From Pseudomonas sp. MIACH (GTDB lineage Bacteria; Pseudomonadota; Gammaproteobacteria; Pseudomonadales; Pseudomonadaceae), in contig NZ_LHVO01000002.1 of assembly GCF_001269925.1 (NCBI RefSeq), positions 1 to 64,000 of the forward strand: a DNA stretch of 64,000 nucleotides. Direction: 5' to 3'. The notes beneath the pieces were generated by a model, which saw only the letters and a list, made by a program, of their open reading frames with translations, had not been told where the DNA came from and did no database searches. Below are positions 63,036 through 64,000 of this stretch, one piece after another (the first letter of the stretch is position 1; every line of letters begins with the position of its first letter). The position numbers were made by a program, and so were the translations under genes.

Positions 63036-64000
63036 CTACAACAATGCCATCTGCCTGCCCGGTGGACAGAACGCCGTGCAATCCAGATTGAAGCCTTCTC
63101 GCCGATTCAGCCCCAGGCGTTTGATCGCCTTGCTGAAGCGCTGGGCCAGCAGGTCGGCAAACGGCCCCTCACCGCGCATGCGTACGCCGAAGCGGCTGTC
63201 ATACACCTCACCACCGCGCACCTGGCGCACCAGGCTCATCACATGGGCCGCACGCTGCGGGTAATGCGCCGCCAGCCACTCCTCAAACAGCGGCGCCACC
63301 TCCAGGGGCAGGCGCAACATCATGTACGCCGCACTCTGGGCACCGGCGGCGTGCGCCTCGGTGAGCAGGCTCTCCAACTCACTGTCATTGATCATCGGGA
63401 TCATCGGTGAGCACAGCACACCCACCGGGATACCGGCCTCGCGCATCACCCGTATCGCCCGCAACCGCGCCTTGGGCGCCGCCGTGCGCGGTTCCAGGAT
63501 GCGCTTGAGTTCGTCGTCCAGGCTGGTGAGGCTGATCATCACCGCTACCAGGCGCTGCCTGGCCAGCTCAGCCAGCAGGTCGAGGTCGCGCAGGATCAAC
63601 GACCCCTTGGTAATGATCGTGACCGGGTGCCGATAGCGCAGCAGCACTTCGAGCGTCTGCCGGGTGATCTTGTATTCACGCTCGATGGGCTGGTACGGGT
63701 CGGTGTTAGAGCCCAGGTTGATCGGCGCACACACATAGCCCGGCTTCGATAGCTGCTGCTCCAGCACGTCGGCCGCGTTGCTCTTGGCGATCAGCTTGGT
63801 TTCGAAATCCAGCCCCGGCGACATGTCCCAATAAGCGTGGCTGGGCCGCGCATAGCAGTAGATGCAGCCATGCTCGCAGCCACGATAGGGATTGATGGAG
63901 CGATCGAACGGCAGGTCCGGCGAGTTGTTGCGGGTGATGATGGTCTTGGCCGTCTCGATGCGCACTTCGGTGCCCTGGGTGGGCGGTACTTCCTGGTACC
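63036..64000 (-). CDS. PA0069-type radical SAM protein (5' end beyond window)
   Basis: At least 321 residues are visible; the frame stays open to the window edge (YQEVPPTQGTEVRIETAKT precedes an internal GTG), so the true start is outside. The radical SAM motif CEHGCIYCYARPSHAYWDM binds the 4Fe-4S cluster, and FETKLIAKSNAADVLEQQL and SNTDPYQPIEREYKITRQTL follow, matching the spore photoproduct lyase-like Rv2578c/PA0069 family. The chemistry of this family is unknown. The gene is single on the minus strand. Confidence 0.9.
   Translation of the reverse strand, partial: YQEVPPTQGTEVRIETAKTIITRNNSPDLPFDRSINPYRGCEHGCIYCYARPSHAYWDMSPGLDFETKLIAKSNAADVLEQQLSKPGYVCAPINLGSNTDPYQPIEREYKITRQTLEVLLRYRHPVTIITKGSLILRDLDLLAELARQRLVAVMISLTSLDDELKRILEPRTAAPKARLRAIRVMREAGIPVGVLCSPMIPMINDSELESLLTEAHAAGAQSAAYMMLRLPLEVAPLFEEWLAAHYPQRAAHVMSLVRQVRGGEVYDSRFGVRMRGEGPFADLLAQRFSKAIKRLGLNRREGFNLDCTAFCPPGRQMALL

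Overview
The window is about 64 kb of GC-rich chromosome from a Pseudomonas, most likely of the P. fluorescens group. From memory of P. aeruginosa PAO1, gene order matches three blocks on either side of the replication origin: gcdR-gcdH-CoA transferase and pntAA-pntAB-pntB; ivy-algB-kinB-ampDh2-dgcH-dsbA-cc4-engB-polA-thrB-znuA-zur-znuCB; and the aa3 oxidase/haem A cluster with a SulP transporter, carbonic anhydrase and a PA0069-type radical SAM protein. Short GTGGGAGGGGGCTTGCTCCC-type REP elements, typical of fluorescent pseudomonads, lie in many spacers. I saw no rRNA, tRNA, IS element, prophage or CRISPR array.

Region 0.1-8.6 kb is acyl-CoA and redox metabolism: a family III CoA-transferase with glutaryl-CoA dehydrogenase and its divergent LysR regulator (glutarate/lysine breakdown), the three-subunit proton-pumping transhydrogenase, and an acetyl-CoA hydrolase/transferase. 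Region 8.6-12.7 kb is the least understood part: two DUF1127 micro-proteins under repeated GTACAG-rich upstream motifs, then three tandem secreted DUF2388 paralogues translationally coupled to a large exported protein carrying both a HExxH zinc motif and a DUF4105 domain. This is the best candidate for an undescribed system.

Region 13-26 kb holds transport and envelope genes: a CitMHS citrate transporter, TerC, a Na/Pi-type transporter with a PhoU-like tail, a membrane-anchored M16 peptidase, a DUF5924/DUF2914 protein, a four-gene MCE lipid-transport operon (STAS-permease, ATPase, MCE protein, lipoprotein), a SpmA-SpmB fusion and GltP. Region 26.6-36.7 kb is the AlgB/KinB envelope-control neighbourhood with an Ivy lysozyme inhibitor, a DUF1328 micro-protein, amidase AmpDh2, a diguanylate cyclase, DsbA, cytochrome c4 and a broken cytochrome c5 gene. 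Between engB and polA is a small RNA that matches ErsA in position, length and promoter type, with an AlgU-type promoter and a clear terminator.

Region 40-51 kb contains homoserine kinase, the Zur/ZnuABC zinc uptake locus, a TPR-like lipoprotein, catalase HPII and the MetNIQ methionine importer. Region 51-60 kb is the complete aa3-type cytochrome c oxidase set: ctaC-ctaD-ctaG-ctaE, then SURF1, a small membrane protein, ctaA, ctaB and Sco, all on the minus strand except a DUF2909 gene inserted on the plus strand. The window ends with a conserved hypothetical, a SulP bicarbonate/sulfate transporter next to a beta carbonic anhydrase, and a radical SAM gene cut by the window edge.
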